Below are positions 18,330-26,828 of a DNA stretch of 64,000 nucleotides, piece by piece. A program made the position numbers and the translations under genes. A model generated the notes under the pieces. That model was not told the DNA's origin. It did not search any database and was given only the letters and a program-made list of their open reading frames with translations. Source of the DNA: Larkinella knui (GTDB lineage Bacteria > Bacteroidota > Bacteroidia > Cytophagales > Spirosomataceae); assembly GCF_003858645.1 (NCBI RefSeq), contig NZ_RQJP01000008.1:1-64000 (forward strand), read 5' to 3'. The first letter of the stretch is position 1. Every line of letters begins with the position of its first letter.

Positions 18330-21300
18330 ATGAAGCAATTTGTACGCTCTCTGATTTTGCAGTATGGCCGACCAATCGGTATACTGGGCACCTTTCTGAG
18401 TCTTTGCCTGACGGCAGGATCAGTTGCGGGTGTCCCAACGACAAATAGCCCGCTGATCACCCGGTCGTCGGCTGCCGAGGAAACCATCACCGGCGCCGTC
18501 ACCGACGAAACCGGGAAAGGGCTGCCCGGCGTCAGCATCCAGGTGAAAGGTACCACGCGCGGCACCACGACCGACGCCGACGGCAACTACCGCATTGCCG
18601 TCGATAAAGGCGCAACACTCGTGTTTTCGTTTATCGGTTATGCTTTGCAGGAAATCGCAGTAGGCACTCAAACGACGGTCAACGTAACGATGGCCCCCGA
18701 TACGCAGGCCCTTAGCGAAGTGGTGGTCGTGGGGTACGGGACCCAGAAGAAAGTCAACCTGACGGGTTCGGTGGCAACCATCACGTCGAAAAACATCGAA
18801 AGCCGGCCGGTTACCAACGTTTCCTCTTCGCTGGCCGGTCTGGCCCCCGGCGTTTTTGTGCGGCAGTCGTCGGGCAAACCGGGTTCCGACGGAGCCACGA
18901 TCCGGATTCGGGGAACGGGCACGCTCAACAACAGCGACGCGCTGGTGATCATCGACGGTGTTCAGGGGTCGATGGACGCCGTCAACCCGAACGACATCGA
19001 GTCCATGTCGATCCTGAAAGATGCGGCTTCGGCTTCCATCTACGGCTCTCTGGCGGCCAACGGCGTAATTTTGATCACGACCAAAAAAGGGTCGGCCAGG
19101 AAAACGACCGTTACGTATACCGGTATCCTATCGTCGGCCCGCCCGAGCAATATACCCGAATTTATCTCGGACTACGTTCGGTACATGCGGTTATTCAACG
19201 AAAGCAACCGGAATGTGGGCGTGGCGGAAGTCTATTCGGCCAACACGATCCAGACCTGGGAAAAGGCCAACCAGGATCCCAATGGCATCAGCGCCGGGGG
19301 CGTTCCCAACTCCGTGGCCTATCCCAATACGGACTGGGCCAGTTGGGTTTTCCGGAACGAGATTGTTCAGAACCACAACATTGCCGTCAGTGGCGGTGGC
19401 GACAAATCGCTGTATAACATGTCGCTCGGCTACCTCGATAACCGGGGTGTGATGCAGAATACCGGGATCAAACGCTTCCAGCTTCGGGCCAACATCGAGT
19501 CGAAAGTAACGAAGTTCCTCACGCTGGGGGCGCAGACGTTTGCTTCGACGCAAAATGCCGGGAAAGCCAATACCGATCTGGCGTTTCAGTATTTGTGGCA
19601 GACCAATCCCGGTATTTATCCTTATTACAACGGGAAATACGGTTTTCCGGTGGCGGTGGAAGAGCCGACGACGGTCAACAACATCTTTTCGTACCTGGAC
19701 GGAACCGGCGGACTCGACCGCACGACGCGGTTCAATACCACCCTGTATGGTGTGGTGACCCTGGCGAAAGGACTGACGCTGGAGCCGAAAGTGAACTACC
19801 AGACCCGCTTCAACGAAAGCAATTCCTACGCCCTGCCCGGGCCGGCCGAACGCTGGGATTTTTCGACCAATACGCTGAAAGTGCAGCTGACGCCCGCCGA
19901 CCAGCTGACGACCGGGTACGCCTTCAACCGGGATTACCTGCTGACGCTGGACAACGTTTTGCGCTACAGCACCACCTTCGGGAACGATCACGAGTTTGGT
20001 GCCCTGGCTGGCTACAACCAGTTCAATTTCCGGTATTATGACTTCAATGCCTCGAAACGCGGCCTGATCGATTACACGACGACGACGCTCGGTTCGGCCG
20101 GAGAAACCTCGAATACCGCTGGCGGACAGGAGTATAACCGCGCCATGCGGTCCTACTTCGGACGGGTCAACTACGCCTATCAGTCGAAATACCTGTTTGA
20201 AGCCAATTTGCGGTACGACGGTTCGTCACGGTTTGCGCCCGAAAGCCGCTGGGGCGTATTCCCTTCATTTTCAGCGGGCTGGCGGCTTTCGGAAGAACCG
20301 TTCCTGCGGGGTCTGAATGAAAAAATTCAGGGCCTGAAACTGCGGGCGTCGTGGGGTAAATTGGGCAACAATGGTGCGAATAACAATCGGATTTATGCCC
20401 CTGGCACATCGGGCGATTACGACTACCAGGCCGTCTACGGCAAAGTACCTTACTCGTTCAACAATGTAGCCACCACCGGGCTGGTGCAGGCCAAATACGC
20501 CAATACGCTCTTGCTGTGGGAATCGACGGCACTGACCGACATTGGTCTGGAAGGGGCCTTGTTCAAGGGCCGGATGAATTTTGAACTGGACTGGTACCAC
20601 AAATTGACCGACGGTATTCTGACCACCCCGCCCATTTTCCTCACCGCCGGAACCAAAGCGGCTCCCACGCAGAATACGGCGGGGGTGCTGAACAAAGGGC
20701 TGGAGTTAACGCTGGGCTGGCGTGACAAAATCGGTCAGGTCGATTTCTCCGTGAGTGGCAACGTGGCCTACAACATCAACCGGGTGACGAATTACCGGGG
20801 GACGCTGGCTGAAGGCTACACGACGGATGCGGCTGGGAATAAGGTCTATAATTCCAACATCGGACAGGTGTCGAGTGGGGCCGATACCCGCGTTCTGGAA
20901 GGCCACCCGATTGACGAGTATTATCTTCTGGACGTTTATAAGGGCAGTGGCAGCCATTCCAATGCAGACGGAACGGTCAATATCAACGGCGGACCAACCG
21001 ACGGCATGATCCGTACGCCCGAAGATTTGGCGTGGGTGCAGGCGATGATAGCCAAAGGGTATAAGTTTCAGCCGGTTGGCACCATCGGGAAAGGGCAGCT
21101 GTACTACGGTGACCTGATTTATGCCGACAGCAACGGCGACGGCACCTACGGCAATAACTTCGACAAGCGGTTTTCGGGCGCGAGCAGCACGCCAAAATTC
21201 ATCATGGGCCTTTCGCTGAGTGCGTCCTGGCACGGGTTCGACTTCTCGATGCTGTGGGCCGGAAGCGCGGGCATGAAATACCTGTATAACCAGACGGGCG

Positions 21301-21692
21301 TCAACGGAACGCGCACCACGCTGACCAACTCCATCGGCACGCGGATTGCCGACGATCATTATTATTACAACGACGCCAACCCGAACGACCCGGCCAACAA
21401 CCTTGGTGGCACCTTCCCGCGCCTGAAATACAACGCTGACAACCAGACCAATATTCCAAGCAGTTACTGGTTGTATGATGCTTCGTACATCAAACTGAAG
21501 AACCTCCAGATCGGCTATACGATTCCGACCGCCTGGGGTTCTAAAATCGGGATGAGCCGCGCGCGGGTGTTTTTGTCGGGCGAGAACGTCTTTATGATCA
21601 CCAAATACCCGGGCCTCGATCCGGAAGTGGGAGCCAACGTCTCGTATCCGACGATGAAGCAGTATGCCGTGGGCCTGAACGTAACCTTTTAA
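18330..21692 (+). CDS. SusC/RagA-type TonB-dependent outer-membrane transporter (locus 1)
   Basis: 1120 aa. The N-terminus has a signal-like segment, then a carboxypeptidase-D-regulatory-like domain at about 52-125 (ITGAVTDETGKGLPGVSIQV, DGNYRIAV, LVFSFIGY). A TonB-box/plug start follows (SEVVVVGYGTQKKVNLTGSV, about 129-148), then the plug and a 22-strand barrel ending in the aromatic-terminated VGLNVTF. It imports oligosaccharides captured by its SusD partner, powered by TonB. It is followed directly by susD. One oddity: the normally invariant SIYGSRAANG motif reads SIYGSLAANG here (residues 237-245). It is controlled, by inference, by the divergent HTCS. Confidence 0.96.
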   Translation: MKQFVRSLILQYGRPIGILGTFLSLCLTAGSVAGVPTTNSPLITRSSAAEETITGAVTDETGKGLPGVSIQVKGTTRGTTTDADGNYRIAVDKGATLVFSFIGYALQEIAVGTQTTVNVTMAPDTQALSEVVVVGYGTQKKVNLTGSVATITSKNIESRPVTNVSSSLAGLAPGVFVRQSSGKPGSDGATIRIRGTGTLNNSDALVIIDGVQGSMDAVNPNDIESMSILKDAASASIYGSLAANGVILITTKKGSARKTTVTYTGILSSARPSNIPEFISDYVRYMRLFNESNRNVGVAEVYSANTIQTWEKANQDPNGISAGGVPNSVAYPNTDWASWVFRNEIVQNHNIAVSGGGDKSLYNMSLGYLDNRGVMQNTGIKRFQLRANIESKVTKFLTLGAQTFASTQNAGKANTDLAFQYLWQTNPGIYPYYNGKYGFPVAVEEPTTVNNIFSYLDGTGGLDRTTRFNTTLYGVVTLAKGLTLEPKVNYQTRFNESNSYALPGPAERWDFSTNTLKVQLTPADQLTTGYAFNRDYLLTLDNVLRYSTTFGNDHEFGALAGYNQFNFRYYDFNASKRGLIDYTTTTLGSAGETSNTAGGQEYNRAMRSYFGRVNYAYQSKYLFEANLRYDGSSRFAPESRWGVFPSFSAGWRLSEEPFLRGLNEKIQGLKLRASWGKLGNNGANNNRIYAPGTSGDYDYQAVYGKVPYSFNNVATTGLVQAKYANTLLLWESTALTDIGLEGALFKGRMNFELDWYHKLTDGILTTPPIFLTAGTKAAPTQNTAGVLNKGLELTLGWRDKIGQVDFSVSGNVAYNINRVTNYRGTLAEGYTTDAAGNKVYNSNIGQVSSGADTRVLEGHPIDEYYLLDVYKGSGSHSNADGTVNINGGPTDGMIRTPEDLAWVQAMIAKGYKFQPVGTIGKGQLYYGDLIYADSNGDGTYGNNFDKRFSGASSTPKFIMGLSLSASWHGFDFSMLWAGSAGMKYLYNQTGVNGTRTTLTNSIGTRIADDHYYYNDANPNDPANNLGGTFPRLKYNADNQTNIPSSYWLYDASYIKLKNLQIGYTIPTAWGSKIGMSRARVFLSGENVFMITKYPGLDPEVGANVSYPTMKQYAVGLNVTF

Positions 21693-21710
21693 TTGATACC
21701 CTCCAAGACT

Positions 21711-23498
21711 ATGAACTTCCTTCGATTGATAAAGACTATTGGAAACACGGGCATCAACAAAGCGGGCCTTGGCCTGATGGTGGTGCTTAGTCTCGGCAGT
21801 TGCGAAAACGATTTGCTGGACACCACGCCCTACGGCTCGATCAGCTCGGCCAACATGTGGGTGAGCGACAACCTGACCGACCTCGGCGTGACCGGGGTAT
21901 ATAACGCCCTGCGGCTGGGGATTCAAACCGGGGGAGCATCCGACCGGGAACTGTACCAGATGGACGGCATGGGCTTTACCTCCTCGAGCCGCGGTGGCAA
22001 CGACATGATCAATGGTACCTCCACCACCTCCAGCACCCGGTTTCTCAACACCTGGAAAGAACTCTACGAAGGCGTCCACCGGGCCAACGATGCCATTACC
22101 AATATTGCGGCCAAGTCGCCCTCGGCAGCGGAGAAAAAGGCGCGGCTGATTGCCGAGTGTAAATTTCTGCGGGCGTATTTCTATCTGCGGCTGAATCAGG
22201 TTTTTAAAGGTGTTCCGATCTACCTCGAACCCGTCACCGTTGCCGAGATGAACCGCCCCCGCGAAACCGAGGAGAAGGTTTGGGAACAGGTTATCAAGGA
22301 TCTGACGGAAGCCATCAGCGAACCGAACCTGCCGGACAAATACGTGGCCAAAGCCGCCAATTACGGCCACGTCACGAAAGGGGCCGCTTATGCCCTGCGC
22401 GGTAAAGCGTATCTGTATCAGAAAAAATACGCTGAAGCCGCTGCGGATTTTGCCAAAGTGAAAGACGCGGGTTATAAGCTTTTTGCCGATTACAGCAAGC
22501 TCTTCAAAGAAGCCAACGAGCAGTCTGACGAAATGATTTTCTCCATCCAGAATACCGGCGTCGACACCTACGGTTCCACCACCCAGTGGTATTGCGGCAC
22601 CCGGTCGTCGTTCGGTTCGTGCTGGAACAACTACTACGTTTCGACCTCCGTCGTGGATTTGTACGAAAACAAGGACGGTAGCAAGTTCAACTGGGACGCC
22701 GTCATTCCCGGCTTCAGCAGCATGCCCGCTGACAAACGCGAGGTTTTCTTTTACCGGAACGGACTGACGGCGGCCGAAATCACCACCGGCACCAACAAGG
22801 GCCTCAACATGGCGCTTTATCTGCCGACGGGCAACGAAGAACGAATCGCGAAAGCGTATCAGAACCGCGATCCCCGGCTGCTCAGCAACGTCATTGTGCC
22901 CTACGCCACCTACCTGGGCCGCCCGCAGAACGGCGCCGATCAGGTGTATACCAACCGCTGGCCATCGCGTAGCGAAACCCCGCCGGTTCTCGACTTATTC
23001 ACCGATTCGCGGAGCCAGTTCTTTTACCTGCACCGCAAGTTTGTCTACGAAGGTTCCACCGAATTGCTGAACCGCCAGTTCGGCCCGATCGACTTTCCGC
23101 TCATCCGCTACGCCGACGTGCTGCTGATGTGGGCCGAAGCGCTCAACGAGCAGAATAAAACCGCCGAAGCCATTGCGCTGGTCAATGAAGTGCGCGGCCG
23201 GGCCGGAATTGGTTTGCTGAATTCCTCCGCGGCCACGACGGTGAGCGGTCAGGCCGATTTGCGCGAGCGAATCCGCAACGAACGCCGGGTTGAGTTTGTC
23301 AATGAAGGCATCAATTATTTCGACGAACTCCGCTGGGGGTCGCTGAAGGACAAGGTGTTTACGCCGGGAAGTGGCGTCAATCAGATCTGGGGCAGCATCA
23401 CCATTCCGTATACCTGGAAAGATAACATCACCGTCTGGCCCATTCCGCAGACGGAAATTGAAATGAATCCCAAACTGACCCAGAACCCCGGCTGGTAG
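21711..23498 (+). CDS. SusD/RagB-type glycan-binding lipoprotein (locus 1)
   Basis: 595 aa from the ATG at 21711, 18 bp after the SusC-1 stop. The frame is open back to that stop, but a TTG start there is unlikely. The lipobox is LGSC with Cys31. Typical SusD features are AECKFLRAYFYLRLNQVFKGVP in the TPR-like helices, RYADVLLMWAEALNE, and a C-terminus with RRVEFVNEGINYFDELRWGS and WPIPQTEIEMNPKLTQNPGW. It caps the SusC barrel and binds the glycan at the cell surface. It is co-transcribed with SusC and probably with the GH16 gene 8 bp downstream. Confidence 0.96.
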   Translation: MNFLRLIKTIGNTGINKAGLGLMVVLSLGSCENDLLDTTPYGSISSANMWVSDNLTDLGVTGVYNALRLGIQTGGASDRELYQMDGMGFTSSSRGGNDMINGTSTTSSTRFLNTWKELYEGVHRANDAITNIAAKSPSAAEKKARLIAECKFLRAYFYLRLNQVFKGVPIYLEPVTVAEMNRPRETEEKVWEQVIKDLTEAISEPNLPDKYVAKAANYGHVTKGAAYALRGKAYLYQKKYAEAAADFAKVKDAGYKLFADYSKLFKEANEQSDEMIFSIQNTGVDTYGSTTQWYCGTRSSFGSCWNNYYVSTSVVDLYENKDGSKFNWDAVIPGFSSMPADKREVFFYRNGLTAAEITTGTNKGLNMALYLPTGNEERIAKAYQNRDPRLLSNVIVPYATYLGRPQNGADQVYTNRWPSRSETPPVLDLFTDSRSQFFYLHRKFVYEGSTELLNRQFGPIDFPLIRYADVLLMWAEALNEQNKTAEAIALVNEVRGRAGIGLLNSSAATTVSGQADLRERIRNERRVEFVNEGINYFDELRWGSLKDKVFTPGSGVNQIWGSITIPYTWKDNITVWPIPQTEIEMNPKLTQNPGW

Positions 23499-23506
23499 GC
23501 AATACC

Positions 23507-24298
23507 GTGAAGAAAATCCTTCTTTTTGCGTTTCTCGGGTGGTCTTGTGCGAATCATGGCACAAGACCACTTGTTTCCGGAACCTCCGCCGACGACAGTC
23601 CACTGGCCAAACGTTTGCTAAACGAAGGCTATCAGGTGGTTTGGCGGGATGAGTTCGATGGCACGGCGTTGGACCTGACCAAATGGGAATACCGTCAGTT
23701 GGGGGTGGTCCGGAACCTGGGGCGGGTGGCAAAAGAAACCATTCGGCTCGACGGCCAGGGCAACCTCCTCATTGCGTTGCAGAAGGTCGGCAATGAATAC
23801 AAAATCGGCCAGTTGGGTACGGAGAAATTCTACAAAACGACGTACGGTTATTTTGAATGCCGAGCCCGGATGAACCACCAACCGGGTCCGCACGTGGCGT
23901 TCTGGCTGCAAACCCCGACGATGGGGAAGATTGTGGGTGATCCGGTTCGTTCCGGCGTTGAAATTGACATTTTTGAATACCACCGGAAAGAACCCGCGAC
24001 GATTCACCACAACCTGCACTGGGACGGGTACGGTAGTGATCATAAAACTGCGGGTAAAAAAACAACCGTGCCTGCCATCGAAACCGGCTTTCACACCTTT
24101 GGCCTCCTCTGGACAGAAAAAGAATACGTTTTTTTCGTGGATAACCAGGAAACCTGGCGCACCACCACCGCCGTTTCCACGGCCGAAGAGTACCTGCTGC
24201 TGAGCCTCGAACTCACCGGCTGGGGAGGTGACCCGGCCCTGGCGGTATTGCCTGACGACGTAGCCTATGATTATGTACGGGTGTATCAGAAAAAATAA
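23507..24298 (+). CDS. Glycoside hydrolase family 16 enzyme (glucanase-like)
   Basis: 263 aa, a single catalytic domain. The leader MKKILLFAFLGWSC suggests export, perhaps as a lipoprotein (Cys14; the lipobox is imperfect). The active-site signature ExDxxE is intact: VEIDIFEYH with Glu152 (nucleophile), Asp154 and Glu157 (acid/base). Other GH16 marks are WRDEFDG near 47-52, YGYFECRARM, HVAFWLQ and the C-terminal YDYVRVYQ. GH16 enzymes cut beta-1,3/1,4-glucans, galactans, agars or carrageenans; the subsite cannot be fixed by eye. It starts 8 bp after the SusD stop, so it is the depolymerase of this locus, producing the oligosaccharides that SusCD imports. Confidence 0.93.
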   Translation: MKKILLFAFLGWSCANHGTRPLVSGTSADDSPLAKRLLNEGYQVVWRDEFDGTALDLTKWEYRQLGVVRNLGRVAKETIRLDGQGNLLIALQKVGNEYKIGQLGTEKFYKTTYGYFECRARMNHQPGPHVAFWLQTPTMGKIVGDPVRSGVEIDIFEYHRKEPATIHHNLHWDGYGSDHKTAGKKTTVPAIETGFHTFGLLWTEKEYVFFVDNQETWRTTTAVSTAEEYLLLSLELTGWGGDPALAVLPDDVAYDYVRVYQKK

Positions 24299-24437
24299 CC
24301 CGGTTGCTTCGCTGTCGAAGCCAGTTCTGCACTTTTCCCAAAAGTAGCAGGGATTGACTCATTTGTGACAGCCTTTTCGGGCGTTGAAACCGACCTTTGA
24401 TTCATTCAAACGGACAAAAATTCAACCATCATACGCC

Positions 24438-24839
24438 ATGAAAACGCTTATCAAATCCCTGCTCGTTGCCTTTGCCCTGACTGCTGTTACCTGCGCTGTT
24501 TCTCAGGCTGAAACCAACCAACCCAACGGTCAACCCAAAAAAATAGCCGCCTTCCAGAGTAGCCTGTATACCACTACCGAAGGCAAAATACAGATTGCGT
24601 TGCACAAGGAAACCAGTGGTAAAGTTCTGGTGCGACTCACCAATCGGGCCGGCACGGAGTTCTTCGCCGAACAGATTGGAAAACGTCGGCAAGCCGCCCG
24701 GTTGCGGCTGGATGTCAGTGCCCTGCCCGACGGCGTCTATCAGGTATCCATCAGCAATGGGGTCCAGACCACCACGCAGGAACTAACGCTGGCCACCCGG
24801 CAAACCAAAGCGGCTCCCCGACTCGTCGCGGTCAACTAG
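24438..24839 (+). CDS. Small secreted protein with a beta-sandwich-like C-terminus
   Basis: 133 aa starting at the ATG at 24438, which gives MKTLIKSLLVAFALTAVTCA, a good signal peptide. The frame is open further upstream but without a signal. The mature part has alternating beta strands with GKVLVRLTNRAGTEFFAEQIG and LDVSALPDGVYQVSISNG. The latter resembles the last strands of Por/type IX secretion C-terminal domains and of bacterial Ig-like folds (LPxGxYxxxI), but a full T9SS sorting domain is not evident. It is 139 bp after the GH16 gene on the same strand, with a weak GCTTCG/CGAAGC hairpin between (24306-24321), so it may have its own promoter. Function unknown. Confidence 0.7.
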   Translation: MKTLIKSLLVAFALTAVTCAVSQAETNQPNGQPKKIAAFQSSLYTTTEGKIQIALHKETSGKVLVRLTNRAGTEFFAEQIGKRRQAARLRLDVSALPDGVYQVSISNGVQTTTQELTLATRQTKAAPRLVAVN

Positions 24840-24862
24840 AAGGGTTTCACCAGACCGGTCGC

Positions 24863-25078
24863 TTACGGGCATGGCACTTCCCTTGTGGATTGTAGCACGG
24901 CCTGGTGATTCTCAACTACCCACCGGGCCGAAGCGGCCATCCAGGCCAGGATACTAATGCCCACAATCTCGAAGCTACCGATAGCGATCAGGATTCCGCG
25001 GATGCTGGCCGGACTGGCGATGATTACGGAGGTAATGATGAACGTCAGAATCAATAGGGAGCGAAGTGTCTTTTTCAA
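24863..25078 (-). CDS. Small membrane protein, two predicted helices
   Basis: 71 aa. Two hydrophobic segments, SLLILTFIITSVIIAS (about 7-22) and LIAIGSFEIVGISILAWMAA (about 31-50), lie between a basic N-terminus and a short polar tail. The gene is convergent with the secreted-protein gene, whose stop lies 23 bp away. Composition and hydropathy look like a genuine small membrane protein, but there is no recognisable family, so a chance ORF cannot be excluded. Confidence 0.45.
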   Translation of the reverse strand: MKKTLRSLLILTFIITSVIIASPASIRGILIAIGSFEIVGISILAWMAASARWVVENHQAVLQSTREVPCP

Positions 25079-25225
25079 CGGGTTGTTTACGTAATGTCGT
25101 TAAAACGACGATAGGGAATAATTTTCAGGGGCAAACGGATGTATTTTCATCCTCTGCCCGCCTTCAGTAAGACGAAGGTCATCCCACAAAGTCACTGCAT
25201 CTAGAAAAAAATAAACTTGAAAGAT

Positions 25226-25287
25226 AAAAACTCTTCGCAGCAAGGACCATTCACGGATGTGAATAGCCCTTGCTACGAAGAGTTTTT
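25226..25287 (-). terminator. Large hairpin ending DUF1549/DUF1501 cassette A
   Basis: AAAAACTCTTCGCAGCAAGG pairs with CCTTGCTACGAAGAGTTTTT with one mismatch, and an inner ATTCAC/GTGAAT stem extends the arm. It begins about 30 bp after the DUF1501 stop. The T-run on both sides makes it bidirectional. Confidence 0.8.
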
Positions 25288-25315
25288 AGAAGCCCCGCCA
25301 AACCGGACCCTTCTG

Positions 25316-26827
25316 CTAGGCCAGAATCGGTTTGACTACTTTTCCGGCCACATCCGTTAGCCGGAACGGTCGGCCCTGAAACTGATAGGTTAGTTTTTCG
25401 TGATTGAAACCCAGTAAATGCAGAATCGTGGCCTGCAAATCGTGAATGTGAACCTGGTCCTTAACGCCGTAATAGCCAATGTCGTCGGTTTCGCCAAACG
25501 AAAAACCGCGCTTGACGCCACCACCCGCCATCCAGACCGTGAACGCATCCAGGTGGTGATCGCGACCCTTGAAGGGTAACGTCTGGCCATCCCGGTTTTC
25601 CTGCATGGGCGTCCGGCCAAATTCGCCACCCCACACCACGAGCGTATCGTCCAGCAGGCCGCGTTGCTTCAGATCCTGCAACAAAGCCGCTACGGCCTGA
25701 TCGGACTGCCGGCATTTTTCGTGCAAACCCACGTCGATGGCCGTACTGGTATCCGTCCCGTGCGAATCCCAGCCCCAATCGAACAACTGTACGAAGCGAA
25801 CACCGCGCTCCACCAGCCGCCGGGCCAGCAGACAATTTCGGGCAAAAGATCCTTTATTGGGATCGACGCCGTACAAATCGAGCATGTACTGCGGTTCGCC
25901 CTTGATATCCATCGCGTCGGGCACCGACATCTGCATCCGGAAAGCCAGTTCGTACTGAGCGATTCGGGTCAGAATTTCGGGGTCTTTCACATCGTTGTAT
26001 TGCTGCCTGTTGATTTCTGAAATGGCATCGATGGTATTTTTTCGCATATCGCGCGACATGCCATCCGGATTGGACACGTACAAAACCGGGTCGCCTTCGG
26101 TGCGGCACTGAACGCCCTGATAGACCGAGGGCAAAAAACCGCTCCCCCAAACCGACTTCCCGGCATCGGGCTGTTTTCCGCCCGACGCCAGCACGATGTA
26201 ACCGGGCAGGTTGTCATTTTCCGTTCCCAGTCCGTAGGTCACCCACGAACCCATACTGGGCCGTCCCAGCCGGGCGGCTCCCGTGTGCATCAGCAACTGG
26301 GCCGGCGCGTGGTTGAACTGGTCGGTGTGCATGGCTTTCAGAAACGTAATTTCATCCACCACGCCCTGCAAATGCGGTAAATAGTCGGAAACCCACGCGC
26401 CCGACTGCCCGTGTTGCGCAAACTTGCCCTGCGGCCCCAGCATTTTGGGAACGCCCCGGATGAAGGCAAATTTCTTGCCCGTCAGCAACTCCTGCGGACA
26501 GTCTTTGCCGTTGTATTTTGCCAGTTCGGGTTTGTAATCGAACAGCTCCAACTGCGACGGCGAACCCGCCATATGGATGTAAATCACGCGCTTGGCTTTC
26601 CCCGGAAACTGCGCCGGGCGCACCGCCGTCGGCGACCGGCCGTCGTTCCCCTGCGGTTGCGTACTCGTAACGGACGAGCTTTCATCGGATTTTCCAAAAA
26701 GACCACAACTGGACAGCACCGAACTGAGGGCCATTGCGCCGAGTCCCGTTGAGCAGGTGTGCAGAAAATGCCGCCGGGTTTCGCGCTGGGCTGCAGCCTG
26801 TTGTAATTCGTCAATGAGCTTTTTCAT
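25316..26827 (-). CDS. DUF1501 protein, Tat-exported probable lipoprotein (cassette A)
   Basis: 503 aa. Tat motif TRRHFL at residues 17-22, hydrophobic stretch, then lipobox-like LSSC with Cys41. The remainder is a DUF1501 domain, which belongs to the alkaline phosphatase/sulfatase-like fold: AKRVIYIHMAGSPSQ, FNHAPAQLLMHTG, LLARRLVERGVRFVQLFDWG, WDSHG, DTLVVWGGEFGRTP and GRDHHLDAFTVWMAGGG, which hold the putative metal ligands Asp/His. The family almost always travels with a DUF1549/DUF1553 cytochrome-like partner, as here (1 bp apart). The biochemical role is not established; involvement in breaking down sulfated or complex glycans has been proposed from genome context. A paralogue lies at 55359-56861. 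Confidence 0.93.
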   Translation of the reverse strand: MKKLIDELQQAAAQRETRRHFLHTCSTGLGAMALSSVLSSCGLFGKSDESSSVTSTQPQGNDGRSPTAVRPAQFPGKAKRVIYIHMAGSPSQLELFDYKPELAKYNGKDCPQELLTGKKFAFIRGVPKMLGPQGKFAQHGQSGAWVSDYLPHLQGVVDEITFLKAMHTDQFNHAPAQLLMHTGAARLGRPSMGSWVTYGLGTENDNLPGYIVLASGGKQPDAGKSVWGSGFLPSVYQGVQCRTEGDPVLYVSNPDGMSRDMRKNTIDAISEINRQQYNDVKDPEILTRIAQYELAFRMQMSVPDAMDIKGEPQYMLDLYGVDPNKGSFARNCLLARRLVERGVRFVQLFDWGWDSHGTDTSTAIDVGLHEKCRQSDQAVAALLQDLKQRGLLDDTLVVWGGEFGRTPMQENRDGQTLPFKGRDHHLDAFTVWMAGGGVKRGFSFGETDDIGYYGVKDQVHIHDLQATILHLLGFNHEKLTYQFQGRPFRLTDVAGKVVKPILA

Positions 26828-26828
26828 A

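Noticed and set aside
18131-18448. 105-codon plus-strand frame before SusC-1
   Set aside because: It overlaps the SusC-1 start in another frame, and its composition is rich in Pro/Ser/Thr as expected from non-coding GC-rich DNA.
21693-21710. TTG start for SusD-1 immediately after the SusC-1 stop
   Set aside because: The ATG at 21711 gives a proper lipoprotein signal; the TTG would add six polar residues before it.
20706-22370. 554-codon minus-strand frame
   Set aside because: It spans the SusC-1/SusD-1 junction on the opposite strand. Both real genes have strong domain evidence; this frame has none.
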